Shown: positions 1 through 8,174 of the stretch, in pieces | Position numbering within the stretch: position 1 is the stretch's first letter | Layout: every line of letters begins with the position of its first letter | Origin: Rhizobium hidalgonense | Lineage (GTDB): Bacteria > Pseudomonadota > Alphaproteobacteria > Rhizobiales > Rhizobiaceae | Reading direction: 5' to 3' | DNA length: 38,416 nt | Assembly: GCF_002914525.1 (NCBI RefSeq) | Contig: NZ_LODW01000069.1 | Span: 1 to 38,416, forward strand | The notes under the pieces: generated by a model | Told to the model about the DNA's origin: nothing | What the model saw: only the letters and a program-made list of their open reading frames with translations | The model's database searches: none | Position numbers and translations under genes: made by a program

Positions 1-444
1 CAGCCAGTTGACCGAATGGACGTTGACCGGGGCGGCGACCCATTTGCCGTCATAGACCGAGAACTTCTGAAGTGCGGCCGGCACCGACTTGTCCCAGCCT
101 TCCTTCTTCGCCGTTTCCGTCAGGTCGCCCATGACGCCGGCCTGGGCGTAATCGAGCACGGTATAGCCCAGCATCTGCGAGGCCGTCGGATAGGTGCCGG
201 CCGCCACCATCGCCTTCAGCGCCGTCATCGCCGCGTCACCGCCGCCGCCGGCCACCGGCACGTCCTTCCAGGCAAAGCCTTCCTTCGACAGATCCTGCTT
301 CAGGACGTTCAGCGCCGCTGCCTCGCCGCCAGACGTCCACCAGTGCAGCATCTGCACTTCCTTCACGTCGGCGGCGCGGGCGGACACATGCACGCCGGCC
401 AGAGCCAATGCGATCACGGCAGTCGTGGTGAGAAACCTATTCAT
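1..444 (-). CDS. Sugar ABC transporter substrate-binding protein, GtsA-like (partial, C-terminus outside window)
   Basis: Only the first 148 codons are present; the rest lies beyond base 1. The protein starts with a Sec signal peptide (basic MNRF, hydrophobic core TTTAVIALALAG, cleavage near ARA-A). It then reads VQMLHWWTSGGEAAAL, AGGGGDAAMTALKAM and APVNVHSVNW. This is the pattern of periplasmic glucose/mannose-type binding proteins of the extracellular solute-binding family 1 (COG1653). Its role would be to capture a sugar in the periplasm and deliver it to an ABC permease whose genes should lie further left. The start is the ATG at 444, preceded by GGGAGG. It lies 78 bp downstream of the aldehyde dehydrogenase in the same direction, so it probably belongs to the LacI-controlled operon. 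The actual sugar cannot be read from the sequence. Confidence 0.88.
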   Translation of the reverse strand, partial: MNRFLTTTAVIALALAGVHVSARAADVKEVQMLHWWTSGGEAAALNVLKQDLSKEGFAWKDVPVAGGGGDAAMTALKAMVAAGTYPTASQMLGYTVLDYAQAGVMGDLTETAKKEGWDKSVPAALQKFSVYDGKWVAAPVNVHSVNWL

Positions 445-522
445 CGAAGAACCTCCCAGTTCCATCTTGCAAGATGCGGGACCCATTCCCGCACCGATCA
501 CCCGCCCTCCTCAGGCGTAGTT

Positions 523-2052
523 TCATGACCGGCCAAGCCGGCTTTCTGTCTGCGGCATCCACCAACTGGTGCGCTTGCCGATATGCATGTTCAGCGTCTT
601 GGTCTCGGTATAGTCCTCGACCGCATGGCGACCGAGCTCGCGGCCGAGGCCGCTTTGCTTGTAGCCGCCGAAGGGAAGTTCCGAGGCACCGTCCATGAAG
701 GTGTTCATCCAGACCGTGCCTGCCCGCACCGACCGGCCGACCGTCAGGCAGGTATCGAAATCGCGGCTCCAGACACCGGCCGACAGGCCGTAGTCGATGG
801 AATTGGCGGTCCCGATCGCTTCGGCCGTCGTCTCAAACGTCAGGACCGACAGGACCGGGCCGAATACTTCCTCACGCGCCACCGCCATATCGGGTGTCAC
901 TGCTTCGAGGATGGTCGGCGCCATGAATTGCCCCATGCCGAGGTCGAGCGTCTCGCCGCCATGCGCGACCCGGGCGCCGCTGCTCCTGGCGCCGGCGACA
1001 TAGCCCGAGATCTTTTCGAGATGCTGCGGCGTGATGATCGCGCCGACCTGCGTCGAGGGATCGAGGGGATCGCCGACCTTGACCGCCTTCGACAATTCGG
1101 CAATCCGCTTGACGACATCGGAAGCGATCGACTTGTGAAGGATCAGCCGCGAGCCGGCATTGCAGCACTCGCCGGCATTGAAATAGGCGCCGAAGACAGC
1201 GGCATCGATGAAGGCGTCGAGATCGGCATCCGGGAAGGCGATCTGCGGGTTCTTGCCCCCCAGTTCCAGCGAGACTTTCTTCAGCGTCTGCGCGGCATTC
1301 GACATCGTCAGTTTTCCGACGCCGGTCGAGCCGGTGAAGGACACCATGTCAACGTCGGGATGAGACGTCATGACCGCGCCGACTTCGGGTCCCCTGCCGG
1401 TGACAATGTTGACGACGCCCTCCGGAATGCCTGCTTCCTGCAGGATTTCGCCGAGCACAAGCGTCGATCCCGATGTCAGTTCCGAGGGTTTGACGACGGT
1501 CGTGCAGCCTGCGGCCAAAGCGAAGGGCAGCTTCTGGCCGACGATCAGGAACGGAAAGTTCCAGGGTGTGATGATCGACACCACGCCGATCGCTTCGCGC
1601 AGCACGACACCAAGCGTGCCATCGCCGAGCGTATTGTAGCTTTCGCCGTGAAGATCGCGTGCGAGTGCCGCGGCATAGCGCCAGATGTCGACCGAACCGG
1701 CAATTTCACCCCGTACCTGCGTGATGGGTTTGCCTGCCTCGATCGCGTCGAGGAATGCGAGTTCTTCGGCACGTGCGGCGATCAGATCGGCGGCCTTGAG
1801 AAGGATGGCGGACCGTTCGGAAGCCGTCATCCGCGGCCATGGCCCGAGGTCGAAGGCCTTCCGCGCGGCAGCAATGGCGCGTTCGGCATCCGTCTTGCTG
1901 CCGGTCGGGAAGCGGCTGACCACGACCCCATGGCTTGGCGCGACACGCTCGATCGGATCGGCGGCGCCGGCCTCCCATTTGCCGTCGATGAGCATCCTGA
2001 AATCGCGCGCTTTGTGGTTGCTCAATGCGGTGGGGTTGACGAGGACCGTCAT
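523..2052 (-). CDS. NAD(P)-dependent aldehyde dehydrogenase
   Basis: A 509-residue ALDH-superfamily enzyme oxidising an aldehyde to a carboxylic acid, cytoplasmic. Visible motifs are the catalytic-loop Asn in TPWNFP (about N165), the cofactor Lys in VVKPSE (about K188), the dinucleotide loop GSTGVGK (241-247), the general base Glu in SLELGGK (about E263) and the catalytic Cys in GECCNAGSR (about C297). All key residues are present, and the length is normal. Two in-frame ATGs lie at 2058 and 2052. The AGGGAG element is one base from the first but 7 bases from the second, so 2052 is preferred. The start overlaps the stop of the enoyl-CoA hydratase gene, which implies translational coupling. Substrate is unknown; the neighbours suggest an aldehyde generated during breakdown of an acyl or branched compound. 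Confidence 0.93.
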   Translation of the reverse strand: MTVLVNPTALSNHKARDFRMLIDGKWEAGAADPIERVAPSHGVVVSRFPTGSKTDAERAIAAARKAFDLGPWPRMTASERSAILLKAADLIAARAEELAFLDAIEAGKPITQVRGEIAGSVDIWRYAAALARDLHGESYNTLGDGTLGVVLREAIGVVSIITPWNFPFLIVGQKLPFALAAGCTTVVKPSELTSGSTLVLGEILQEAGIPEGVVNIVTGRGPEVGAVMTSHPDVDMVSFTGSTGVGKLTMSNAAQTLKKVSLELGGKNPQIAFPDADLDAFIDAAVFGAYFNAGECCNAGSRLILHKSIASDVVKRIAELSKAVKVGDPLDPSTQVGAIITPQHLEKISGYVAGARSSGARVAHGGETLDLGMGQFMAPTILEAVTPDMAVAREEVFGPVLSVLTFETTAEAIGTANSIDYGLSAGVWSRDFDTCLTVGRSVRAGTVWMNTFMDGASELPFGGYKQSGLGRELGRHAVEDYTETKTLNMHIGKRTSWWMPQTESRLGRS

Positions 2053-2831
2053 TACCATTCTCCCTTGAATGTTGCCGGGCGCTTCTCGCTGAACGACGCG
2101 ACGCCCTCCTTCAGATCGCCGGTCTTGGCCGCCAGGATCGAGCCCAGGGCTTCGACGGCGGTCCCGTTGTCTTCGCCGTTCGCCGATGCGATCATCAACT
2201 TGGCGATCTCGATGGCCGCCGGACCCTTTGCGGCGATCCGTTCAGCATAGTCCTTGGCGGCGAACAGCGCGTTTCCGGTTGGAACTACCGCGTCGACGAT
2301 CCCGAGCAGGCGTGCCTCCTCAGCGGTAAAAATCTCGCCGCCCAAGGCCATGCGCCTGACGGCCTGCGCGCCGAATCGGCGCACCAGACGTTGGGTGCCG
2401 GACCAGCCCGGCACCATTCCGAGGCCGGTCTCCGGCAGGCCGATCTTGATGTGTTCGTCTGCGAGGCGAATGTCGGCAACGCCGGCCAGTTCGAGCCCGC
2501 CTCCCAGCGCGTGGCCGTTCAGGGCCGCGACCAGCGGCACCCGGAGCGTTGCCAGTCTTTCGAAGATGCGATGACCGTGACGAACCCAGGCGTGACCGAA
2601 TTCCTGAGGCTGCATTCCGCCCCAGGCCTTGATATCGCCCCCGGCGGAAAAGCCCTTTCCTTCGCCGGTGAGAACGGCAGCGCGCACATTCGAGTTCGCT
2701 TCCACCGCGTCGGCGGCATCCGCCAAGGCTTTCAGCATATCGAGATCGAGCGCGTTGAGCTTCTCCGGACGAGACATCGTTAAGGTCGCAACATGTCCGT
2801 CGACGTCTACTTTGACTGTTCCACTAGCCAT
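2052..2831 (-). CDS. Enoyl-CoA hydratase/isomerase (crotonase family)
   Basis: A 259-residue crotonase-fold protein, expected to hydrate or isomerise an enoyl-CoA. The two oxyanion-hole segments are visible (GKGFSAGGDIKAW near 57-69 and NGHALGGGLELAG near 104-116). Both acid/base glutamates of true hydratases are retained: the Glu in GGGLELAG and the Glu in LPETGLGMVPGWSGTQRL. The enzyme should therefore be active. The start is the ATG at 2831, within ATGGCTAG, which overlaps the CoA-transferase stop by 8 bp; a GGAGG lies about 9 bases upstream. A longer reading to 2909 is just overlap with the preceding gene. The tight coupling on both sides says it works with the CoA-transferase and aldehyde dehydrogenase in one pathway. 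The exact acyl chain cannot be inferred. Confidence 0.93.
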   Translation of the reverse strand: MASGTVKVDVDGHVATLTMSRPEKLNALDLDMLKALADAADAVEANSNVRAAVLTGEGKGFSAGGDIKAWGGMQPQEFGHAWVRHGHRIFERLATLRVPLVAALNGHALGGGLELAGVADIRLADEHIKIGLPETGLGMVPGWSGTQRLVRRFGAQAVRRMALGGEIFTAEEARLLGIVDAVVPTGNALFAAKDYAERIAAKGPAAIEIAKLMIASANGEDNGTAVEALGSILAAKTGDLKEGVASFSEKRPATFKGEW

Positions 2832-4437
2832 GGAAGGCGCCCTCCAGCGTCCGTGCCCTTTTGGCCGGAAGCGACAGGCCGATCGCCGCTTCGCTGAAGA
2901 GGGCTGCATCCATGACCTTCAGATCGGGCGCGACGATCAGCGCAAACTCGGATTGATCGAGAATCTCAGACTGGAGATCGACGCCGGGCGCGATCTCGGT
3001 AAGGACGATACCATCAGGTGTCAGCTTCATCACGCACCGCTCGGTGACATAGATGATGTCCTGCCCCTGCTCGATCGCCCGCCTGCCGCTGAAGGTGACG
3101 TGTTCGACCTCGTTGACGAGCTTCTTCAGCTTGCCTTCCTTCTCGATGGCGAGAGCCCCATCGGCGATCGAAAGCTTCGCTCCGGCGTTGAACATGCCGG
3201 AGAAGACGATCTTCTTTGCCCGCGCGGTGATGTCGACGAAGCCGCCGGCGCCGGCCGTCACATGCGGACGGAATGAGAGCTTGGAGACGTTGACCGAACC
3301 ATCCCTGCCGATCTCGAGGAAGGACAGCAGCGATGCATCGAAGCCGGCACCCTGGAAATAGGTGAACTGATAGGGTGACGGCATATAGGCGTCGGCATTG
3401 GATGCGCAGCCGAAGGCGAAGTCGAGCAGCGGCACGCCGCCGACCGCGCCCTGTTCGATGACCCAGGTGACCGCGCCATGCAGCCCCTCCTCCAACAGAA
3501 TCCGCGGCACGTTTGCCGAGATGCCGAAGCCGAGATTGACGCAGCTTCCCGCCTGCAATTCCTGCGCGACGCGGCGCGCGATGACCTTCTGAACATTGAA
3601 GTCAGGCACGTGGAAGCTATCGAGCGGGCGAAAGATTTCTCCCGAAATCGCCGGATCGTATAGCGTCTGGGTCGTCTGCTTCTGTTCGGGATCGACGACG
3701 ATATAGTCGACCAGCATGCCCGGCACCCGGACGTCATGCGGTTTCAACGAACCTTCCTTGGTGATCCGCTTGACCTGCGCGATGACGATGCCGCCATTGT
3801 TGCGGGCGGCGAGCGCTTGGTCGAGGCCGCCGAGATAGGCGCCTTCATGTTCGTAGGTCAGGTTGCCGCGCTCATCAGCGGTGGTGGCGCGGATAATGGC
3901 GACCTGAGGGATGATCGAGGGGAAGAACAGCCAGTCGTCGCCCTCGAAGCTGACGCGCTTGACCACCTGTTCTTCCGAAGCCAGTTCGTTCATCGCGCAG
4001 CCCTGCCGCCGGGGATCGACGAATGTGTCGATACCGATCTTGGTCAGGACGCCCGGCCGCTTGGCCGCGGCTTCGCGATGGATGTCGAACAGGATGCCGG
4101 AGGGAATATTGTAGGCTGGGATCTCGTTACTGGTGATCATCTGCCAGATCAGCGGCGGCTCGGACGATGACGGCCCCGACGGATAGGAGCCGCCGATGAT
4201 GCGCTTGAGCAGGCCCTTCCGGGCGATGTGATCGACGCCCTTGATGCCGCTCATGTCACCGGCGGCGATCGGATGAAGGGTGGTGAGGTCCCTGGGGTGG
4301 CCGATCGCCTCGAAACGCTCGCCGATCGCCTTCAGCATCAGGTCCGGGCAACCGAGACCGCTTGAAGACGAGACCGTGACGACGGCGCCATCCGGGATGA
4401 GCGCGGCCGCCTCAGTTGGGGTGAGATGTTTCTGCAT
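2824..4437 (-). CDS. Family I acyl-CoA:acetate/3-ketoacid CoA-transferase (fused alpha-beta)
   Basis: A 537-residue single-chain CoA-transferase in which the alpha-like and beta-like halves are fused, as in the YdiF/PCT type (COG4670). It would activate a carboxylic acid by moving CoA from a donor such as acetyl- or succinyl-CoA through a glutamyl-CoA thioester. The N-terminal half carries the glycine-rich CoA-binding segments (PDGAVVTVSSSSGLG, KRIIGGSYPSGP). The C-terminal half has GSCVNLGFGISANVP followed by VIEQGAVGGVP, whose Glu (about E328) matches the catalytic position. Its ATG is only 5 bp after the lacI stop, with a weak ribosome site, so translation is probably coupled to lacI. It shares 8 bp with the next gene. 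Substrate unknown. Confidence 0.92.
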   Translation of the reverse strand: MQKHLTPTEAAALIPDGAVVTVSSSSGLGCPDLMLKAIGERFEAIGHPRDLTTLHPIAAGDMSGIKGVDHIARKGLLKRIIGGSYPSGPSSSEPPLIWQMITSNEIPAYNIPSGILFDIHREAAAKRPGVLTKIGIDTFVDPRRQGCAMNELASEEQVVKRVSFEGDDWLFFPSIIPQVAIIRATTADERGNLTYEHEGAYLGGLDQALAARNNGGIVIAQVKRITKEGSLKPHDVRVPGMLVDYIVVDPEQKQTTQTLYDPAISGEIFRPLDSFHVPDFNVQKVIARRVAQELQAGSCVNLGFGISANVPRILLEEGLHGAVTWVIEQGAVGGVPLLDFAFGCASNADAYMPSPYQFTYFQGAGFDASLLSFLEIGRDGSVNVSKLSFRPHVTAGAGGFVDITARAKKIVFSGMFNAGAKLSIADGALAIEKEGKLKKLVNEVEHVTFSGRRAIEQGQDIIYVTERCVMKLTPDGIVLTEIAPGVDLQSEILDQSEFALIVAPDLKVMDAALFSEAAIGLSLPAKRARTLEGAFHG

Positions 4438-4442
4438 GTGGA

Positions 4443-5516
4443 TTACTCAGCGTCCTGTTTCGATTTTACGCTCTTGCCGGCCCTTGCCGACGCAGTCTTG
4501 CCGGCGCCGCAGCTTTCGCGAACGACCAGCCGAACGGCTGTCGTCACCGCCTCCGCCTCGGCCTTGCCGGCATTGATCTGCTTGAGCAGCATCTGTGCGC
4601 CGCGTCGCCCGATGCCCTGCGGATCGACTGAAACCGTCGTCAGCGCCGGAACCGCCGCCTGCGCCTCGATGACGTCGTCGAACCCTACCACGGCGAAGTC
4701 GGCGCCGGGCTCCAGGCGGCGGGCGCGCAATCCGTCACAAACGCCGAAAGCGACGGCATCGTTGAAACAGACGGCCGCGGTCGGCCGACGGCCGAGCGCG
4801 ATCGCTTTTCCGATCGCCTCCACCCCGCCGGCCCGCGACGGCGCCGACGAGATGACGAGTTCCTCGTGAAAGTCGAGCCCGGCTGCCTCCACGCCGCTTC
4901 GGTAACCGGCAAGCCTGTCGTCGAAGACAGCGGTGTCGGGAAAACCACCGAGGAAAGCGATGCGTTTGTGGCCGAGCCCGGCCAGATGCCTGACCGCCGA
5001 CACCATGCCGGCCCGGTTATCGGAGACGATCGACGAGACCTTGGCGCCGGGCAGGTTTCGAACGACGACGACGACCGGAATCCCGGCCGCCACAAGCGGC
5101 TTGAAATCTGCGGCATCGGTGGCGCGCGCCGGCGAGACGATGAGGCCGGAAATGCCGTGCTCCCGCATCGATGCGACAACCTCACGCTGCCGGTCGATGC
5201 TCTCGCCGGTGTTCGACAGGAACTGCACGAAGCCGGCCGACTGGACGACCATATCGACGCCGACCGCCAGCTCCGCAAAAAAGCTGTTCGTCAGGTCGTT
5301 GACGACGACCCCGACGATCCGCGACTTTGCGCCGGCCTGCCGAAGATTGGCGGCGCCGCGATTATACACATAGCCGAGTTCGCGCATCACGGCATTGACC
5401 TTGGAGCGCGTCCCCTCATTGACCAGGGAGGAGCCCTGAAGCACCAGCGACACCGTCGACTTGGAGACGCCGGCGGCTTTCGCAATGTCAATGACGGTGA
5501 CCCGCGCCTTTGTCAT
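4443..5516 (-). CDS. LacI-family transcriptional regulator
   Basis: A 357-residue LacI/GalR repressor. The N-terminal helix-turn-helix reads VTVIDIAKAAGVSKSTVS, followed by the hinge region (LGYVYNRGAANLRQAG). A periplasmic-binding-protein-like effector domain starts near residue 66 (SRIVGVVVNDLTNSFFAELA) and runs to about 335. The tail is Lys/Ala rich. The start ATG is preceded by GGGAGGAAAA. It is the first gene of the operon and is followed within 5 bp by the CoA-transferase. The palindrome TTGGAACGTTCCAA in its own promoter is a classical LacI-type operator, so negative autoregulation of the whole operon is likely. LacI regulators usually sense sugars or sugar derivatives, which fits the sugar-binding protein at the operon end. 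The true effector is unknown. Confidence 0.95.
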   Translation of the reverse strand: MTKARVTVIDIAKAAGVSKSTVSLVLQGSSLVNEGTRSKVNAVMRELGYVYNRGAANLRQAGAKSRIVGVVVNDLTNSFFAELAVGVDMVVQSAGFVQFLSNTGESIDRQREVVASMREHGISGLIVSPARATDAADFKPLVAAGIPVVVVVRNLPGAKVSSIVSDNRAGMVSAVRHLAGLGHKRIAFLGGFPDTAVFDDRLAGYRSGVEAAGLDFHEELVISSAPSRAGGVEAIGKAIALGRRPTAAVCFNDAVAFGVCDGLRARRLEPGADFAVVGFDDVIEAQAAVPALTTVSVDPQGIGRRGAQMLLKQINAGKAEAEAVTTAVRLVVRESCGAGKTASARAGKSVKSKQDAE

Positions 5517-5549
5517 TTTTCCTCCCGACCACGCGTTGACTTAACGACA

Positions 5550-5577
5550 ATTATTTGGAACGTTCCAATTCTGTCAA
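5550..5577 (-). promoter_or_regulatory. Predicted sigma70-type promoter of the lacI operon
   Basis: Reading the minus strand, TTGACA (5572-5577) is separated by 16 bp from AATAAT (5550-5555), which matches TATAAT at five of six positions. The transcription start would fall about 30 bp upstream of the lacI ATG. The operator palindrome fills the spacer. Predicted from sequence only. Confidence 0.7.
5555..5568. promoter_or_regulatory. LacI-family operator O1 (perfect palindrome)
   Basis: TTGGAACGTTCCAA is a perfect 14-bp palindrome with the central CG typical of LacI-family operators. It lies between the -35 and -10 elements of the lacI operon promoter, so bound repressor would block RNA polymerase. 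Confidence 0.85.
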
Positions 5578-5659
5578 GCGGAATCTAAAACGAGATATTA
5601 TCGATCTCGATTTTGTTCACTTATTTTTCCTTCCTTGACGCAAGATCCTTCGCTCGAGA

Positions 5660-5673
5660 TTGGAACGTTCTAA
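5660..5673. promoter_or_regulatory. LacI-family operator O2 (one mismatch)
   Basis: TTGGAACGTTCTAA repeats O1 with a single change. Its centre is 105 bp from that of O1, close to ten helical turns, which would place both on the same DNA face. It lies on the side of the divergent histidine kinase gene but is more than 200 bp from that start. The 376-bp intergenic region (5517-5892) holds O1, O2, the promoter and a small GCCTCG/CGAGGC inverted repeat at 5760-5773; no small gene was seen there. Confidence 0.7.
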
Positions 5674-5892
5674 AAACAGAGATCAATAAGCGCCATCGTT
5701 CGATATTTTCGTCCGGCAGAAAAGGGAGCGGACGAGGCATGTTTTTGCCCATCGGGGTCGCCTCGAGCGAGGCGGCCGATCTCCTCTTTCCAAGTCTCCC
5801 CCGAGGAGCTGCTGCAGACCTTTAGCGAAACTTTATCGTTTCTGACCAATGCTACGTATGCGTGCAACGCGCCAGATTTGAAGCAGGGCCGG

Positions 5893-7428
5893 ATGATGCC
5901 ACACTCGTTTGAATCCATTCTGGAAAACCTGCCGCAGGGCATCGTTCTCCTCGATCCTGCCAGCGCGGTGACGGCATTCAATTCCCGCACGCTCGATATT
6001 CTCGGTCTGGCGGCAGGCGCGATCCGCAAGGGAATGACGATCGACGAATTGCCGGGTACCAGGGACTGCCGCGCCGTGGCATCGAGGCGGTCGACCACCG
6101 GGAAACCACAGATATCGCAGTTTGCGCTTTCCGACGGACGGATGATCTCGTTGACCTCAGCCCCGTCGAAGGATGGAGGCTGGATCCTGAGCTATGAAGA
6201 CATCTCTACTCTCATCCGCGTCGAAGACAGCCTCACCGAACAACATCACCGGTTCGACGCGGCCCTTAGGAACATGCCGCATGGGCTGTGCATGTTCGAT
6301 TCGACAAAGAAGTTGATCCTGTGCAACCCTTCTTACGCACGGATGTACAATCTGCCGGAGTCACTGACCCAACCAGGCACGCCGCTTGTCGATATCCTGG
6401 CCTATCGGAGCAGCGTGGGAAATGGCCCGGTCGACACCGCGACCTATTTCGATGTGGTGTTCGAAGCGACGGCGCGCGGTGCGGTGGCCAGCCAGAACAT
6501 CGTGCTGGTCGATGGTCGCGTTATCAAGATCACCCACAATCCGATGCAAAACGGTGGTTACGTGGCCACCCACGAAGACGTCACCAAGACAGTGCGGCTT
6601 GCGGAAGAGCTGCGCCGGCATCACGATCAGCTCGAAACGACGGTGCAGAGCCGCACGGCGGAAGTTGAGCGCCAGGCGCGGGAACTCGAGCGAATGCTTG
6701 CGCAGGAGCGCAACATCAACGAATTGCAGCGGCAGTTCGTGGCAATGGCGTCCCATGAATTCCGAACCCCGCTCGCCATCATCGACGCTGCCGCCCAACG
6801 GCTGCTGCGTAAAAGAGGGGCAGTCGAGCCCGAATTTCTCAGCGACAAAGTCGACCAGATCCGTGCATCAGTGAACCGGATCGTCGATCTGATGGAGAGC
6901 ATCCTTTCGGCCGGGCGCCTTGATACCGGCAAGATCGATATCAGCTATGACGCCTGCGCCTTGCAATCATTGATAAGAACCTGTTGCGAGCGTCAGTCGA
7001 CGATCGCCAAGACGCACAGCTTTGCGTTGGACATCGACCGGTTGCCGGAATTCATCGATGCCGACCGCCGCGCTTTGGCGCAAGTCTTTACCAACCTGCT
7101 GTCCAATGCCGTCAAATACGCGCCCGGAACCTCGGAAATTCGCGTCACCGCATGGGAGGAGTCGGGAAACGTCAAAGTCTCGATCAGCGATGACGGGGTG
7201 GGGATCGATCCCGAAGACGTGCCCCGGCTGTTCCAGCGCTATTTCCGTGCCGGGACCTCGACCGGAATTGCCGGAACCGGCATCGGCCTTAACCTGGTCA
7301 AGCAGATCGTCGAACTCCATGACGGCTCGATAGAAGTTCGAAGCGCAAGAGGACGCGGATCGACCTTCACCGTCACTCTTCCGATCAAGCGAACCGGTAA
7401 CGCTTCCGACAACAGTGACGCCGCCTGA
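5893..7428 (+). CDS. Soluble PAS-domain sensor histidine kinase (orphan)
   Basis: A 511-residue two-component sensor kinase. Two PAS-type modules occupy roughly residues 5-115 (ENLPQGIVLLDPAS) and 120-230 (NMPHGLCMFDSTKKLILCNPSYARMYNLP). A charged coiled coil follows near 235-275, then HisKA with the phospho-acceptor His in ASHEFRTPL (about H288). The HATPase domain shows the N box (NLLSNAVKYAP), G1 (DDGVGI), F box (LFQRYFRAG) and G2 (GTGIGLNLVKQIVELH). There is no membrane segment, so it should sense a cytoplasmic cue. The codon at 5878 is TTG; the ATGs at 5893 and 5896, behind GCAGGG, are more likely starts. No response regulator gene is adjacent. It is divergent from lacI, but no link between them is proven. 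The signal is unknown. Confidence 0.93.
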   Translation: MMPHSFESILENLPQGIVLLDPASAVTAFNSRTLDILGLAAGAIRKGMTIDELPGTRDCRAVASRRSTTGKPQISQFALSDGRMISLTSAPSKDGGWILSYEDISTLIRVEDSLTEQHHRFDAALRNMPHGLCMFDSTKKLILCNPSYARMYNLPESLTQPGTPLVDILAYRSSVGNGPVDTATYFDVVFEATARGAVASQNIVLVDGRVIKITHNPMQNGGYVATHEDVTKTVRLAEELRRHHDQLETTVQSRTAEVERQARELERMLAQERNINELQRQFVAMASHEFRTPLAIIDAAAQRLLRKRGAVEPEFLSDKVDQIRASVNRIVDLMESILSAGRLDTGKIDISYDACALQSLIRTCCERQSTIAKTHSFALDIDRLPEFIDADRRALAQVFTNLLSNAVKYAPGTSEIRVTAWEESGNVKVSISDDGVGIDPEDVPRLFQRYFRAGTSTGIAGTGIGLNLVKQIVELHDGSIEVRSARGRGSTFTVTLPIKRTGNASDNSDAA

Positions 7429-7490
7429 CATTTCAGGATTGCTGTCCTCATTATCTACCCTATCCTTCTCCTATAGAGGAGGACCATGCC

Positions 7491-8114
7491 ATGGCTTTCA
7501 TTCCCACCCCCAATGCATCCGCCAGCGAGAAGACGACGTCGATGTATGCATCGGCCGAGGCGAATTATGGTTATCTGCCGAACATGTACCGGGCCTTCGG
7601 ACACCGGCCGGAGGTGATGGAGAACTGGGCAGCGCTGCTTTCGAGCATTCGCGGCCATATGAGCCTGAGGCGCTATGAACTGGTGACGCTTGCTGCCGCC
7701 AAGGAGCTGAAATCCTCTTATTGCATGCTGGCGCACGGCTCCGTGCTGCTGCGCGAGGGTTTTACCGGCGACGGCCTGACGGCTGTCGTCAACGAGACGG
7801 AGAAAGCGCCGATCGATGCCGGTGAACGGGCCATCATGGCCTTTGCCGCCAAAGTGGCGCGCGATGCGACGTCGGTGACCCAGCAGGATATAGACGGACT
7901 GAAGAAACACGGGTTGAGCGATGCTGAGGTCTTCGACGTCACGGCTGCGGCGGCCGCCCGCTGCTTCTTCTCGAAAATGCTGGATGCGCTGGGGGCTGCG
8001 CCCGACCATGCCTATATGGAGCGGCTGGAGCCGAATGTGCGCAAAGCGCTCAGCGTCGGCCGGGAAGTCGAACGGCCTCTGGCGCCGTCACCGGCACGCG
8101 GCACATCGCAATGA
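7491..8114 (+). CDS. Carboxymuconolactone decarboxylase/AhpD-like family protein
   Basis: A 207-residue all-helical protein of the CMD/AhpD superfamily, in the 'peroxidase-related' branch. The core reads RYELVTLAAAKELKSSYC then MLAHGSVLLREG. The conserved Glu (about E63), Cys (C78) and His (H82) are visible. The first Cys of the AhpD CXXC pair is Ser here (S75). It may therefore not run a classical disulfide peroxidase cycle; decarboxylase-like or lyase functions are also known in the superfamily. GAGGAGG ends 8 bases before the ATG at 7491; an out-of-frame ATG at 7486 is ignored. It follows the histidine kinase by 62 bp and could be co-transcribed. Substrate unknown. Confidence 0.85.
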   Translation: MAFIPTPNASASEKTTSMYASAEANYGYLPNMYRAFGHRPEVMENWAALLSSIRGHMSLRRYELVTLAAAKELKSSYCMLAHGSVLLREGFTGDGLTAVVNETEKAPIDAGERAIMAFAAKVARDATSVTQQDIDGLKKHGLSDAEVFDVTAAAAARCFFSKMLDALGAAPDHAYMERLEPNVRKALSVGREVERPLAPSPARGTSQ

Positions 8115-8174
8115 TGATGGGGTAAAGAGAGGATGCTTGGGCGGCGGCCGTTGCGATCCTGCTCCTCCCGCCCC

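Noticed and set aside
583..2250. A 555-codon open frame on the plus strand opposite the aldehyde dehydrogenase gene
   Set aside because: It is an antisense shadow in high-GC DNA: Arg/Asp/Gly-rich, no family motif, and it mirrors a gene with full catalytic motifs.
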